A DNA stretch of 64,000 bases, taken from the NCBI RefSeq assembly GCF_042852765.1, contig NZ_AP031414.1; one strand, given 5' to 3'. This document shows, piece by piece, positions 5,554-14,572 of this stretch. Within the stretch, counting starts at the first letter, position 1. Every line of letters begins with the position of its first letter. The stretch is from Schaedlerella glycyrrhizinilytica_A. Its GTDB lineage: Bacteria > Bacillota > Clostridia > Lachnospirales > Lachnospiraceae. The notes under the pieces were generated by a model that made no database searches, was not told the DNA's origin, and saw only the letters and a program-made list of their open reading frames with translations. The position numbers and the translations under genes are program-made.

Positions 5554-7704
5554 CTAACTTGGCGCCGCTGTAATAACTCCCGTTCTAACATTCACCGTTC
5601 CTCTCCACCACGTAATAGTTCCATCCCCGTTGCTCTGGATGTCTGTAATGATAGGAATCGTTCCATCCCACGCTTTGTATCCACCTGCCGACAGATTTTC
5701 AACTTCCACATTCTTGATTTTATAATTGTGCATATCAATATCACATCCTGCATGTAGTCCGAAAGAACCATACATCGTCCCACTTCTTGCAAATGTCCAG
5801 ATAGTCGAATATTCCGTCGCTCCATCCGTTTCTTTGTACGCCCATGTCATATATTTCCCCGGATACTCCAAATCGAATACTAAGCCTTTATGCGCATTGT
5901 TTTGTTTCCATTGATTAGTACCTATTTTCCCGACATAATATCCGTCTCGATAAAAATGATTTCCGTTTTGGTCAAACATTGCCCGCTTTTTACTGTTCGA
6001 TATGCCATTGTCGTAAATGCCGATCGCCCCGGCTGTGATCTGCACATACTTGGAATCGTTATTAAATCCAATAAGCACCCGGTTATAATACTGCTGCATG
6101 TATGACCCGAACTCGCCTTTGCTCACTTTTGACTCAACAAGCTCACTTGTTACCTTTAACGATGCCGCCAGTTCCACCTCTGCACCGGTAGCACGTTTTA
6201 CTTCTGCACTGATTAAATTTTCTGCAACTTCAAATTTTGCTGTTACCGTCGTATTGATCTGGTTTGTCACAGATGACTTGTACTCTGCCGAAAGTTTCTC
6301 CGCGCTTACAGATCCAGCTTTAATGAACTCCCCTAAAAGAACGCCGTCAATCGTCCATGCATTTTTATAGGGTCCGTCAAATCCATCCCGGGAAAATCCG
6401 ATCCCGTTCATGTTGATCTGCATCACCTGTGTTGCCTGTTCTTTACTCGGCGCATTCATGTACAGGTCTCGGAGCCAGCGACCCTTTTCGTCATATTCAG
6501 AAACTTTGTACCCGCCTTTCGATCCGGTCATCATCGCCGTTGCGTTGTCGATCGCGCTCTGGAGCCATGCGGTCGTCTGCCGCGTGCTTTCCAACTGCTG
6601 ATTAAAATATTGATAATTTCCTTTATTCTGCTCCGTATACGAAAGCTTCACAGAATTGCCAAGCTGCAGCTTATCCTCTGCCGGATTTTGTAAATGCAGT
6701 TCCAATTTCTGCACCGGGAAGGTTCTGTCCATGCCATGCGGCTTTGAATAAACCGGAACGCTGTCCCCCAATTCAAAGGACTCAATCTCCGCATCCAGAA
6801 GAGACAAGTCCGCAGCGGATAGTTCCAGAACCATATTTTCGTATTGATTATCTTTCAGCCACTGCTCGCCTTTCTTTTTCAGGTTTGCCGGCTCTGTCAC
6901 ATCGTCCCATGATACTACGCATCGATTCCATCCATAGATATTCACCGCTTCTTGACTGTACAGGTAATCTTTTCCACCGTTTACCGACTTGATGTCAACA
7001 TAGGCTTCCAGACCTTCAATCGGACTTTCTTCCAAGCGCGCCCCTTTCGGGATCACACAGGTGTACAATTCCGATGCAGACACATTCTCGGAATAATCCA
7101 GAAGATTGTCCCCAAATTCAATCGGCTGCTCGCAGATTTTTCCATATTCCTGCAAGGTCACCAAATCCAGATAGCGCTTCCCGTCCACTTTCCGGATCCG
7201 GAGATACCCGTCCAGCTTTTCACAAAGCTTTTCCCGGATGCAGTCAAGGGTTGTCTCTTGGTTCGTAAACCGATACAAGCTGTCATTTGGATCATGAACC
7301 GTTACCATTCCAACGTAGAACCGCTTTTTCTCTTCCACTTGGCTGTTGTGGATGTTTAGCCACGTCTCCAGTAACTGCCTTGCTGTCTTATCCTGGTATT
7401 TCGCCTGTGGCTGTATGGAATCAAACAAAAAAGCAAGTTCACCAACTGCGTAAACCTGCTTCGTTCCGTAAAAGTCTTTTTCGGATTCCCGGACTTCTCC
7501 GTAAAATATCTCTTTTCCATTTTTCAGGACCTGCAACATAGAAATGCGGTTCTTAATATTTCCATACTCGGGGTTCAATGCCGGAAGTCCAAACTCGACA
7601 GAGCCGGAATCATTTAGCTGCAGATGCACAACGGCATCCGACACCGTATATTCTTCATCTCTCGGGTAATACAGGTCTCTTCCATCTATTAGAATTTGAT
7701 ACAT
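5554..7704 (-). CDS. Tail-associated protein (Tal / prophage endopeptidase tail family)
   Basis: This 716-aa protein lies directly after Dit and overlaps it by about one codon, the standard position of the Tal or tail-tip protein. Residues 1-380 match the siphovirus tail-hub fold (YQILIDGRDLYYPRDEEY; EFGDNLLDYSENVSASELYTCVIPKGARLEESP). Residues 380-480 carry a helical segment (TTAWLQSAIDNATAMMTGSKGGY). The C-terminal 230 residues look like a collar or fibre extension ending in a beta-rich tip. It forms the hub at the tail end, contacts the cell wall and anchors the fibre. No peptidase motif is visible. Confidence 0.85.
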   Translation of the reverse strand: MYQILIDGRDLYYPRDEEYTVSDAVVHLQLNDSGSVEFGLPALNPEYGNIKNRISMLQVLKNGKEIFYGEVRESEKDFYGTKQVYAVGELAFLFDSIQPQAKYQDKTARQLLETWLNIHNSQVEEKKRFYVGMVTVHDPNDSLYRFTNQETTLDCIREKLCEKLDGYLRIRKVDGKRYLDLVTLQEYGKICEQPIEFGDNLLDYSENVSASELYTCVIPKGARLEESPIEGLEAYVDIKSVNGGKDYLYSQEAVNIYGWNRCVVSWDDVTEPANLKKKGEQWLKDNQYENMVLELSAADLSLLDAEIESFELGDSVPVYSKPHGMDRTFPVQKLELHLQNPAEDKLQLGNSVKLSYTEQNKGNYQYFNQQLESTRQTTAWLQSAIDNATAMMTGSKGGYKVSEYDEKGRWLRDLYMNAPSKEQATQVMQINMNGIGFSRDGFDGPYKNAWTIDGVLLGEFIKAGSVSAEKLSAEYKSSVTNQINTTVTAKFEVAENLISAEVKRATGAEVELAASLKVTSELVESKVSKGEFGSYMQQYYNRVLIGFNNDSKYVQITAGAIGIYDNGISNSKKRAMFDQNGNHFYRDGYYVGKIGTNQWKQNNAHKGLVFDLEYPGKYMTWAYKETDGATEYSTIWTFARSGTMYGSFGLHAGCDIDMHNYKIKNVEVENLSAGGYKAWDGTIPIITDIQSNGDGTITWWRGTVNVRTGVITAAPS

Positions 7705-8417
7705 TACAAATATCGCCCCCTATACTCTACTGTCAGCGTCCCACTTCCGGAAAAGGTCAGGGTAACATCCTTTTCCCCTACACGCACTGCCGGGAACCTG
7801 TTTCGTCCTACTTTCAAAGTGTAGGTCCGTCCCTCATGCGTAAGTTTCAGGTTGTTTGCTTCTTTCACAATAAAGACAGGAGCAGTATCCATTCCCGCGC
7901 CCTTGATCAGCACAGTACGGTTCGTACTGGTGATCTGAACATCCATCAAAGATCGGATCACACCGGTACGGAAATTGAATGTATCCCACTTCCACGGTTC
8001 TCCACTTGACTGCAGATCATACTTAAATGGCTCTGCCGTTCCGGACAATACAATCTGTCCGTACACCGGATTTGTTTTTTCTCCATCAAGTTCTAAACGG
8101 ACCATGTAATAATGCTCTGGTTCGTCATCCAGGATCATTTTTACCTTCTTTCCGTGAACCTCTTTTGCAAACTCCGAGTATTTCATAAACCATATTTTAT
8201 AATCTCCGTCCATCAGATCGAATACTAATTCCACTCCTTGCCGATCACTGTATGCCGGGCGTCCGTTGATCTCCGTAAGGTCAATATTTCCATCCCCACC
8301 CGGAATATCAACCAACTGCGTTTTCGGTGCGGGCATCGGAATATAAACGCTTAGCAATTTCAATCCCCAATCCCGTTCCGTATGGATTTTATCCGCAAAA
8401 GTCACACCTTTTCCCAT
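7704..8417 (-). CDS. Distal tail protein (Dit)
   Basis: This 237-aa protein starts at ATG 8417; TAGGAGG lies 7 nt upstream and the start overlaps the tape measure stop (TGATG). Features of siphovirus Dit proteins are present: an N-terminal belt domain with GLKLLSVYIPMPAPKTQLVDIPG and a C-terminal galectin-like beta sandwich (from about residue 150). Dit hexamers join the tail tube to Tal. Its neighbours, tape measure upstream and Tal downstream, fit exactly. Confidence 0.87.
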   Translation of the reverse strand: MGKGVTFADKIHTERDWGLKLLSVYIPMPAPKTQLVDIPGGDGNIDLTEINGRPAYSDRQGVELVFDLMDGDYKIWFMKYSEFAKEVHGKKVKMILDDEPEHYYMVRLELDGEKTNPVYGQIVLSGTAEPFKYDLQSSGEPWKWDTFNFRTGVIRSLMDVQITSTNRTVLIKGAGMDTAPVFIVKEANNLKLTHEGRTYTLKVGRNRFPAVRVGEKDVTLTFSGSGTLTVEYRGRYL

Positions 8418-10465
8418 CACGTTTTCCTCCTACCAATAGCTCCAAGTTGGCTGTCAATTTCCGATGCGATAACTTTTCCAACTCGTTTCTTGTCCAAATA
8501 AACTCCCATGCCCTCTATCGCCTTTGCTGTTTCTCTGCCTATTTTTTCATAATCCAAAACCAAATCAGATTGATTGATTACACTTCTGCCCGCCATCCTT
8601 GCGGCTGAAGTACTATTAACCGGTTTCGAGGTCACCAATCGTGTTTTTTGTCTCATGCTTTCAACTGATTGGACCATTTCATCCGTCATCGCTTCAGTTG
8701 GTACATTCTTCTCAAATCCAATCCCCATTCCAAGCGCCATGTATTTACCAACTTCATCACGCATAAGCTTTGAAGGTGATGCAATCCCCAGCCAATCTTT
8801 CACGGCTGCCACTGCATCTTCTGCAGCGCTCACTGCTGCATCTACTAAGCTTCCAGCTGCACTGATAATACCACTGACAATACCATCAATAATGTTAAGT
8901 CCTATGCTAACCCAATCAATGCTGCCGAATGATTCTTTTATGCTGCTGATAATATCAATTGTAGATGAAATAACGTCTGGAATCCGGCTTATCAAGCCTG
9001 CTACCAATTCCCCTACAATCTCGATACCTTTTTGTAGAATTTCCGGCAAATGTGAAGCGATTGTCGCGATGAAATCCGAAAGCATCCGAGCGCCCTGCGC
9101 TATAATTTTAGGCGCCGACTGAACCAATCCGGAAAGCAAATTCAGAATAAGATTTACTCCAGCTTGCAAAATAGCAGGAAGATGTGACAGGATTGTTTCC
9201 ACAAAATCCCCTAGCATGTCAAATGCTTGTTGTAATATTTTAGGGGCATTTTTTTCAAGTCCTTGCAGGAGATTCTGTATCATCTGCGATCCGGAATCTA
9301 AAATCGTTGGAAGCATCCCTAATACAGTATCTACCCACGTTGTCATCATCTCGCCTACCTGAGAGATGATCAGAGGGGTTGCGCTGAGAATTCCCGTCAG
9401 TAGACTGGTAATCATATTGACACCATTCTGAAGAATATCCGGGAACTGAGAACGAATCACTTCACCGTATTGGGAAAGCATCTCATTCCCCTGGGTTAAA
9501 AGCTGTGGAACACCGATCACGATTCCATTTGTCAATGAATTCAGCATCGATAGTCCAGCAGAACTCAACATTTCTCCGCCGCCTTCCTGTACAGCCGTGG
9601 ATAGCTGTTGGCAAAGCGAAACTGCGATTGCCGGAATCGTCGAAGCAAGCCTTGGGATGATTTCCGCAAGATTCTTTAAGATCACAAATGCTGCTGTGCT
9701 GAATGATTCTGCAAATTCTTCCGCGGTAATCGAACCGGTCAAAAAGTTATCCCATGCAGCTTTTGCCGAATTTACAGAACCTTCAATCGTAGATGCGGCT
9801 TCTTTTGCTGTCGTTCCGGTAATCCCCATTTCTTCCTGAATGATATGGATTGCTTCTGTCACATCTGCAAAGGAATCGATCGACAGATCTGCCATCTCTC
9901 CATTTGCTTCTTTGACCTTATTCGCATCGGTGATCAGACGTTCCATCTCTGTCTTCGTACCGCCATAACCAAGTTTCAGGTTGTCCAGCATCGTATAATT
10001 CTGCTTAGCAAATCCTTGATATGCATTCTGGATGAGTTCCATACTGGTTCCCATCTTATTTGCATTATCTGACATGTCGATAATCGCCATATCCGCAATC
10101 TGTGCCGCTTTCTCTGTGTCTCCACCCAAACTTTGCAGTAACGATGCAGAGAAGCTTGTCACAGTAGACATGTACTCGTTAGCGCTCATTCCGGCAGTCT
10201 TATACGCGATGTTTGCACTATCGATCACGGCTTGTGCACTGTCTTTAAACAGCGTTTCTACACCGCCGATATTCTGTTCCATACTTGAAACCGCTTCAAG
10301 CGCCGATTTTCCAAGGTTCGCGATGCCGTCCACTGCACGGGTCATCATTTGTCCACTGAATACCCCTAGCGCTGTCTGTGCAAGGCTCCCCATCTTACTC
10401 AAGCCACTATTGAAGCCTTTTTCATTGATCTCAGTATCAAATTTTAAAGAGCCGTCATACCCCAT
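8417..10465 (-). CDS. Tail tape measure protein
   Basis: This 682-aa protein starts at ATG 10465 (MGYDGSLKFDTEINEKGF), with AAAGGA 9 nt upstream; longer starts lack a site. The first 250 residues are the conserved tape measure segment (SMEQNIGGVETLFKDSAQAV, AGMSANEYMSTVTSFSASLLQSLGGD). Residues about 330-530 hold five or so diverged ~38-residue hydrophobic repeats of the pattern (I)LPEILQxGxxMIxxLLxGL. They are probably the membrane-inserting or length-setting part. It sets tail length and is injected with the DNA. Confidence 0.92.
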   Translation of the reverse strand: MGYDGSLKFDTEINEKGFNSGLSKMGSLAQTALGVFSGQMMTRAVDGIANLGKSALEAVSSMEQNIGGVETLFKDSAQAVIDSANIAYKTAGMSANEYMSTVTSFSASLLQSLGGDTEKAAQIADMAIIDMSDNANKMGTSMELIQNAYQGFAKQNYTMLDNLKLGYGGTKTEMERLITDANKVKEANGEMADLSIDSFADVTEAIHIIQEEMGITGTTAKEAASTIEGSVNSAKAAWDNFLTGSITAEEFAESFSTAAFVILKNLAEIIPRLASTIPAIAVSLCQQLSTAVQEGGGEMLSSAGLSMLNSLTNGIVIGVPQLLTQGNEMLSQYGEVIRSQFPDILQNGVNMITSLLTGILSATPLIISQVGEMMTTWVDTVLGMLPTILDSGSQMIQNLLQGLEKNAPKILQQAFDMLGDFVETILSHLPAILQAGVNLILNLLSGLVQSAPKIIAQGARMLSDFIATIASHLPEILQKGIEIVGELVAGLISRIPDVISSTIDIISSIKESFGSIDWVSIGLNIIDGIVSGIISAAGSLVDAAVSAAEDAVAAVKDWLGIASPSKLMRDEVGKYMALGMGIGFEKNVPTEAMTDEMVQSVESMRQKTRLVTSKPVNSTSAARMAGRSVINQSDLVLDYEKIGRETAKAIEGMGVYLDKKRVGKVIASEIDSQLGAIGRRKT

Positions 10466-10523
10466 ACTATCCATCCTTTCTCTTTCTTGGATAGCACAGG
10501 CTCTGCGGCTCATTTTAAAGTGC

Positions 10524-10676
10524 TTATATTCTTATTTCTATTTCCCGTTTACACGTCTTGCATTTGATATAAACATGACTGGACTTAGCTGTATTATCAT
10601 AAATTGCAAGTCGCGTTCCACAATTCGGACATTCAAACCATCTCCGTTCTACCGGAGGTTTCTTTACTGTTTTCAC
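10524..10676 (-). CDS. Com-like zinc-ribbon protein
   Basis: A 50-aa protein starts at GTG 10676, chosen because AGGAGG stands 6 nt upstream. It contains a compact zinc knuckle, CPNCG (residues 16-20) and CKTCK (39-43), with intervening beta strands and a basic end (KREIEIRI). This resembles the Mu Com family of small zinc-binding translational activators. It lies between the tail assembly chaperone and the tape measure genes, both in the same direction. Confidence 0.7.
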   Translation of the reverse strand: MKTVKKPPVERRWFECPNCGTRLAIYDNTAKSSHVYIKCKTCKREIEIRI

Positions 10677-10687
10677 AAGCTTCCTCC

Positions 10688-11257
10688 TCATGCAAACACA
10701 TTCCCTATGTCATAATCTGATAACTGCTCCGCCGGAAGCCGGATCGCTCTCTGTATCCGGGCAATCCTTTTCTTCTCCTCTTTGTCTTTGACCGTAGACA
10801 GGTCGATCCCACGATACATGATCCGCTGTTTGATTTCCGTATCATCAGACAATCCATCAAACAAGGCACGAAACTTCCACCAGTGAAGATATTCGATTGT
10901 TTCAAGATCGATCCCATAATCCCGTAAAAAACCTGATAAGATATATGGATAATCGATCGTGTAGGAAAAAAGATTCTTCTTCCTTGGTGTCTCTATTTCC
11001 TCGCTATATTGTTCATCCGCTGGATCCAGCATGAGAATAAAATCAGAAAGCGCCATAATCGCATCCGCATCAATCGTAATATCCTCCAAAAAATATTCTT
11101 GAATGATAAATACTTTCTCCCTGCTTTTCAGTTCATCACAACGGAGCATATCGAAAAGCCGGATGTACTCCCTGAAATCTGTAATGATCGGAATCTGCTT
11201 TTCATGCACTCGGATCGTACTTGGATATTTCTCATAAAACAAATTCAAAGAAATCAC
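10688..11257 (-). CDS. Gp15-family tail assembly chaperone
   Basis: This 189-aa protein matches the bacteriophage Gp15 family: an all-helical protein with FYEKYPSTIRV near the N-terminus and the conserved FSYTIDYPYILSGFLRDYGIDL...YLHWWKFRALFDGL core (residues about 95-140). Such proteins sit between the major tail and tape measure genes and assist tail assembly. It overlaps the preceding gene by 4 nt (ATGA). In some phages the two are joined by a frameshift, but no slippery site is evident here. Confidence 0.85.
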   Translation of the reverse strand: MISLNLFYEKYPSTIRVHEKQIPIITDFREYIRLFDMLRCDELKSREKVFIIQEYFLEDITIDADAIMALSDFILMLDPADEQYSEEIETPRKKNLFSYTIDYPYILSGFLRDYGIDLETIEYLHWWKFRALFDGLSDDTEIKQRIMYRGIDLSTVKDKEEKKRIARIQRAIRLPAEQLSDYDIGNVFA

Positions 11258-11622
11258 TTCCCTGCTTTTCTACGCTGCTGCCGGTTCGGTCTGAACTTAT
11301 TCATCCGGTTATTTCTACGCTCTGCGGCTGCTAAAATTCCTTTCTGACATTCCGCAAGGAATGAATCATAACATTCCTCGCAAATTCTTGAATTCATTTT
11401 TCCGGCAAAAAGCTGATCTCCGGTTCCGTCGCCAAACAAATCATCGAACAGATCATAAAACATCTTACAAAATTCTTTTACAATTTCAGACTGACTTCCT
11501 ATCTTCTGAAGTGTTTTTTCCGTTTCTCCCATTTTCTTGAAAGCGGCTTCATACCGCTCCAAGAATTCTGCATCTTCCATGTCAACTTCAAGTTCCACGT
11601 TATTCCATTTCCAAAGGCTCAT
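11254..11622 (-). CDS. Tail assembly chaperone, first component
   Basis: This 122-aa acidic helical protein (WKWNNVELEVDMEDAEFLERYEAAF at the start) ends in a basic tail (FRPNRQQRRKAGK). It directly follows the major tail protein and overlaps the Gp15 gene by 4 nt. This order, major tail then short acidic helical protein then Gp15 then tape measure, is constant in clostridial siphophages. It would coat the tape measure before tube polymerisation. Confidence 0.78.
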   Translation of the reverse strand: MSLWKWNNVELEVDMEDAEFLERYEAAFKKMGETEKTLQKIGSQSEIVKEFCKMFYDLFDDLFGDGTGDQLFAGKMNSRICEECYDSFLAECQKGILAAAERRNNRMNKFRPNRQQRRKAGK

Positions 11623-11642
11623 CGGCTCATCCTCCTACTTTT

Positions 11643-12167
11643 TTAATCCGCATCATATGCTCCGCTTGCAAACGTCGCTTTCTTAAAATCTGTTCCGGAA
11701 AATGTTACATTTCCAATCTCAATAGCTGATACTGCTTTCAATGATCCACTATAAATCAATGCATCTGTTCCATCTCCGTCAGAATCCGGAATTACAGCAT
11801 AAGTACGCTTTGTTGCGTGATATTTTTCTCCGGTAGAAGATTTCTTAAATAAATCAACTACAACAATATCTACATGCGTATCATTTCCGAGAAGTTCTCC
11901 GTCATGGATCTTCGCGATTTTCTCGTGAACTGGATTGCTTGAATATCGATCAAACGAATACTCAATCGCCGGCGCATATCCAACCACGTCCGAAGTCTCT
12001 GTATCCATGTCAATATACTGTCTGGAATACTCTTTCGGATTCTTAGAGTTTGTCATTGATGTAAACCCTGTCATTCGTTCAAAACTCGCCGGTCCCTCTG
12101 CTACCGCAGTGTTCATATATGCAACACGTTGTGAACGTTTTACCAATACTTCTTTTGCCTCTGCCAT
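11643..12167 (-). CDS. Major tail protein
   Basis: This 174-aa beta-rich protein has a conserved N-terminus (RSQRVAYMNTAVAEGPASFERMTGF) and a C-terminus ending GTDFKKATFASGAYDAD, as in tube-forming tail proteins of Firmicutes siphophages. A good AGGAGG (GGAGGTC) precedes ATG 12167. It builds the tail tube. The gene follows the neck proteins and precedes the chaperones. Confidence 0.83.
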   Translation of the reverse strand: MAEAKEVLVKRSQRVAYMNTAVAEGPASFERMTGFTSMTNSKNPKEYSRQYIDMDTETSDVVGYAPAIEYSFDRYSSNPVHEKIAKIHDGELLGNDTHVDIVVVDLFKKSSTGEKYHATKRTYAVIPDSDGDGTDALIYSGSLKAVSAIEIGNVTFSGTDFKKATFASGAYDAD

Positions 12168-12168
12168 A

Positions 12169-12588
12169 TTAGACCTCCTGTCTATAAATTAAGCGGCACT
12201 CTATACGATACCTAGCTTTTTCACCATCCACATCGTATAAATAGCCGCTGTTTAATGTTTCTATTTTTATCGGAATTTTATTTTCTCCAAGTTCAGGCAG
12301 TCTCCCTGCCATATCCTGCGTTTCCAACCATTCATCAAAAGATTGGTAGAATCCGCTGTTTTCAATGTTGATCCGGGCATCTTGATCATATTCTTCACGG
12401 CTCGTAAAAGCGAACTGGAACTGTTTCTTTGCCCCTCCATCCGTGTATCTCTGGATCACAGGATCACACGGAAGAGGATCTATGGAATACTCCATTCCGG
12501 TTCCGAGATAATCCACATTTACTCTCCAATCTGATAAAAAGGGACATGTAAGAATATACTCCCGGATGCTATTAATGAGATTTGACAT
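12169..12588 (-). CDS. Tail terminator-like / minor capsid neck protein
   Basis: This 139-aa protein has the layout of minor capsid/tail-completion proteins (IREYILTCPFLSDWRVNVDYLG; FAFTSREEYDQDARINIENSGFYQSFDEWLE). In the order connector, stopper, minor capsid, this protein, major tail, it occupies the tail terminator position. It overlaps the preceding gene by 17 nt. The role comes from gene order and fold-like pattern, not from a motif. Confidence 0.75.
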   Translation of the reverse strand: MSNLINSIREYILTCPFLSDWRVNVDYLGTGMEYSIDPLPCDPVIQRYTDGGAKKQFQFAFTSREEYDQDARINIENSGFYQSFDEWLETQDMAGRLPELGENKIPIKIETLNSGYLYDVDGEKARYRIECRLIYRQEV

Positions 12589-12961
12589 ACTGCGCTGCTC
12601 CTTTCAAGATAGAATCTTTGTGTCGATTCTTCATTCTCTCAAACCAGTAAGATTTCTCTTTATGCTCGTAATATTGACGCCTTGCATACGGAGCGATCTG
12701 ATTGATTTCTCCTGAACCGATTACTGTTCCAAGCGTAGCTGATTTAATCAATACACCGGTCCTTCTTGGAGTCTCCGGATTCATACGCCGGATACATTCT
12801 GAATCAATAAATCCCTGCGCATTTTCAAATCCTTTTCCCATGTTGGACGCAAATGTGGGATTCCATTCCAGTTTTGCTGAAACCTTTCCACCATTTGAAG
12901 ATTGCGTGTAGATTGTGCCTCTTGGAGTTTCAATCCTAATTTTCCGCTTTCCTTTTCCCAT
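12572..12961 (-). CDS. Minor capsid protein (HK97 gp10-like)
   Basis: This 129-aa basic protein starts at ATG 12961 with GGTGGTGGGGG just upstream and overlaps the preceding stop. It has an RGTIYTQSSNGGKVSAKLEWNP N-terminus and a helix-rich remainder with FIDSECIRRMNPETPRRTGVLIKSA, a pattern of the Minor_capsid_2/HK97 gp10 group. These proteins sit at the head-tail interface. Its tight overlaps on both sides show one translational unit. Confidence 0.78.
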   Translation of the reverse strand: MGKGKRKIRIETPRGTIYTQSSNGGKVSAKLEWNPTFASNMGKGFENAQGFIDSECIRRMNPETPRRTGVLIKSATLGTVIGSGEINQIAPYARRQYYEHKEKSYWFERMKNRHKDSILKGAAQYVKSH

Positions 12962-13296
12962 TACACCCCCACCACCTTTATGTGCGGATTGTTTCCAAAC
13001 CAATTATAATTCGCAGAAGTAACCTTTACATGATCAGTTCCATTCAAATCCTTTACTGTCCGCATTTCAACAGAACATGCACCTTTTACAATATAGTCAT
13101 CTTTCGCAACCACTACTGAAATATCCGGAATGCGTATTGTAGTAATATCTGCTTGCTTCAATCCGTCAGTAGTCACTGATGCTTTCTCCGCTTTATACCA
13201 CCACCCACTCTGAATATATACACGTTTCCATGTATCCCTTCGTAATTCAGGATCGTATTCTCGATGATAAATTGTAAGATCTGTATTGGTAATCAT
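12961..13296 (-). CDS. Head-tail stopper / minor capsid protein
   Basis: This 111-aa protein starts at ATG 13296 with GGGGGTGG 4 nt upstream, rather than at an upstream in-frame start lacking one. It is beta-rich (DLTIYHREYDPELRRDTWKRVYI; KEDYIVKG-type strands; NPHIKVVGV end), as in DUF6751/minor capsid proteins in the stopper position. It overlaps the connector gene by 4 nt and the next gene by 1 nt. The function follows from gene order. Confidence 0.75.
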   Translation of the reverse strand: MITNTDLTIYHREYDPELRRDTWKRVYIQSGWWYKAEKASVTTDGLKQADITTIRIPDISVVVAKDDYIVKGACSVEMRTVKDLNGTDHVKVTSANYNWFGNNPHIKVVGV

Positions 13297-13676
13297 TCGT
13301 CCACCCCCATATACAGAAGCCCTGTTGATTCCAGATATAGTTCTGCCGCCTGACAAGCTTTCCGGCGCGTCAACTCTTCTGATGTCTCATCCGCCAACTT
13401 TTCTTGTACATAGCTTACAGAATATCCATCTGTACTCTCTGATGCGATCTGTCTGCCACTGTTATTCTCTCGACTTTTTTCGTCCGAAATCAGTACATCA
13501 CAAACTGCACATGCAGCAAGTTTCACCTCTTCCATTTCCGTGCAGTTGTCCGCACGCCCGAAGGTGATCCTTCGAACGTGGGCACTTGCTTTCACGATCT
13601 GTCTTTGAAATTCTTCTTCTGTGGCTTTCCCTTTATACTCCGTCGTATAGAAGTTATAGTCCGCATATAGCTTCAT
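13293..13676 (-). CDS. Head-tail connector (Gp6/DNA-packaging family)
   Basis: This 127-aa helical protein lies directly downstream of the major capsid gene. Its pattern (LYADYNFYTTEYKGKATEEEFQRQIVKASAHVRRIT; KACQAAELYLESTGLLY) is that of adaptor proteins that ring the portal. It is translated in one coupled block with the next three neck genes. Confidence 0.78.
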   Translation of the reverse strand: MKLYADYNFYTTEYKGKATEEEFQRQIVKASAHVRRITFGRADNCTEMEEVKLAACAVCDVLISDEKSRENNSGRQIASESTDGYSVSYVQEKLADETSEELTRRKACQAAELYLESTGLLYMGVDE

Positions 13677-13688
13677 TCAGATCAACTC

Positions 13689-14546
13689 CTACTCTGCGAC
13701 TGTATGAACGTAGATTCCATCTTTCTTGTTGTCGTGGCACTCTACAATACCAACAGTTCTGTATCCAAACTTCCAAGCATCTGCATCCTGATTCTGATCA
13801 GGTGTAATAATCTTGGAAACTGTATGCTTCTGGTACTGAATAGCTGTCTGCTTGTCTACGATCATGAAGTTAATTGCTTTACCTCCCGCATTCTTGGCAA
13901 ATCCGCCAGCACCATTTGCAGTAAGGTCAATTTTAGAATAGAATCTTCCTTCCGGCACTTTGACAATACCAGCAAATCCCTCGATTGCCTTCTTAGATGC
14001 AGTAGTATCGAGATCTTCAATCATTCCAAGCACTGTTGGATTAATAAAGAGATAGCATGTTGCAAGGTTCGCTTCTGCATTTTCAATTTTGCCTCTTGCA
14101 GTTCTAAGAGCCGCTAAAGCTGCTTTTCCAGTATCAAGCGCTGCTGCCACAGTTTCAACACCATCGATGGATGCATAACCTGCAAGTCTGTAAGCATCCA
14201 GCTCTGGAACTACCTTTGTTCTAAGAAACTCACCAGAAAGTCTTCCGAACGCAACACCTGCGGACTCAATGTTGTCCATTGCATCGATTGTAAACATACG
14301 TCCACGATCATATCCGCATTTCTTTGTCTCATATTCGAGAGTTACATCGCCAGCGACATAACCTGTCTGCTTGTTGTAGTTTGCAAGTCCCTGCATGGAC
14401 ATTTTCGGGATCAGGATCTCGTTTGCGTTCGCCCCCTCTTTTACAAGCTCGTTCGGTCCGTCCAAAACTGCTGTAAGGGATTCCAGTTTATAAACTTCAT
14501 CAAGCATAGTGGAATATGCTTTTCTTAATGCAATTGTATTTGCCAT
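13689..14546 (-). CDS. Major capsid protein
   Basis: This 285-aa protein has the HK97-like capsid layout: N-arm (IALRKAYSTMLDEVYKLESLTAVLDG), E-loop region (MSMQGLANYNKQTGYVAGDVTLEYETKKC), long helix and A domain (TCYLFINPTVLGMIEDL), and a C-terminal strand (KFGYRTVGIVECHDNKKDGIYVHTVAE). It follows the scaffold gene by 26 bp, as expected. It would form the icosahedral head. Confidence 0.9.
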   Translation of the reverse strand: MANTIALRKAYSTMLDEVYKLESLTAVLDGPNELVKEGANANEILIPKMSMQGLANYNKQTGYVAGDVTLEYETKKCGYDRGRMFTIDAMDNIESAGVAFGRLSGEFLRTKVVPELDAYRLAGYASIDGVETVAAALDTGKAALAALRTARGKIENAEANLATCYLFINPTVLGMIEDLDTTASKKAIEGFAGIVKVPEGRFYSKIDLTANGAGGFAKNAGGKAINFMIVDKQTAIQYQKHTVSKIITPDQNQDADAWKFGYRTVGIVECHDNKKDGIYVHTVAE

Positions 14547-14572
14547 ACCTTTTTACCTCTTTCTTTCTAAAA

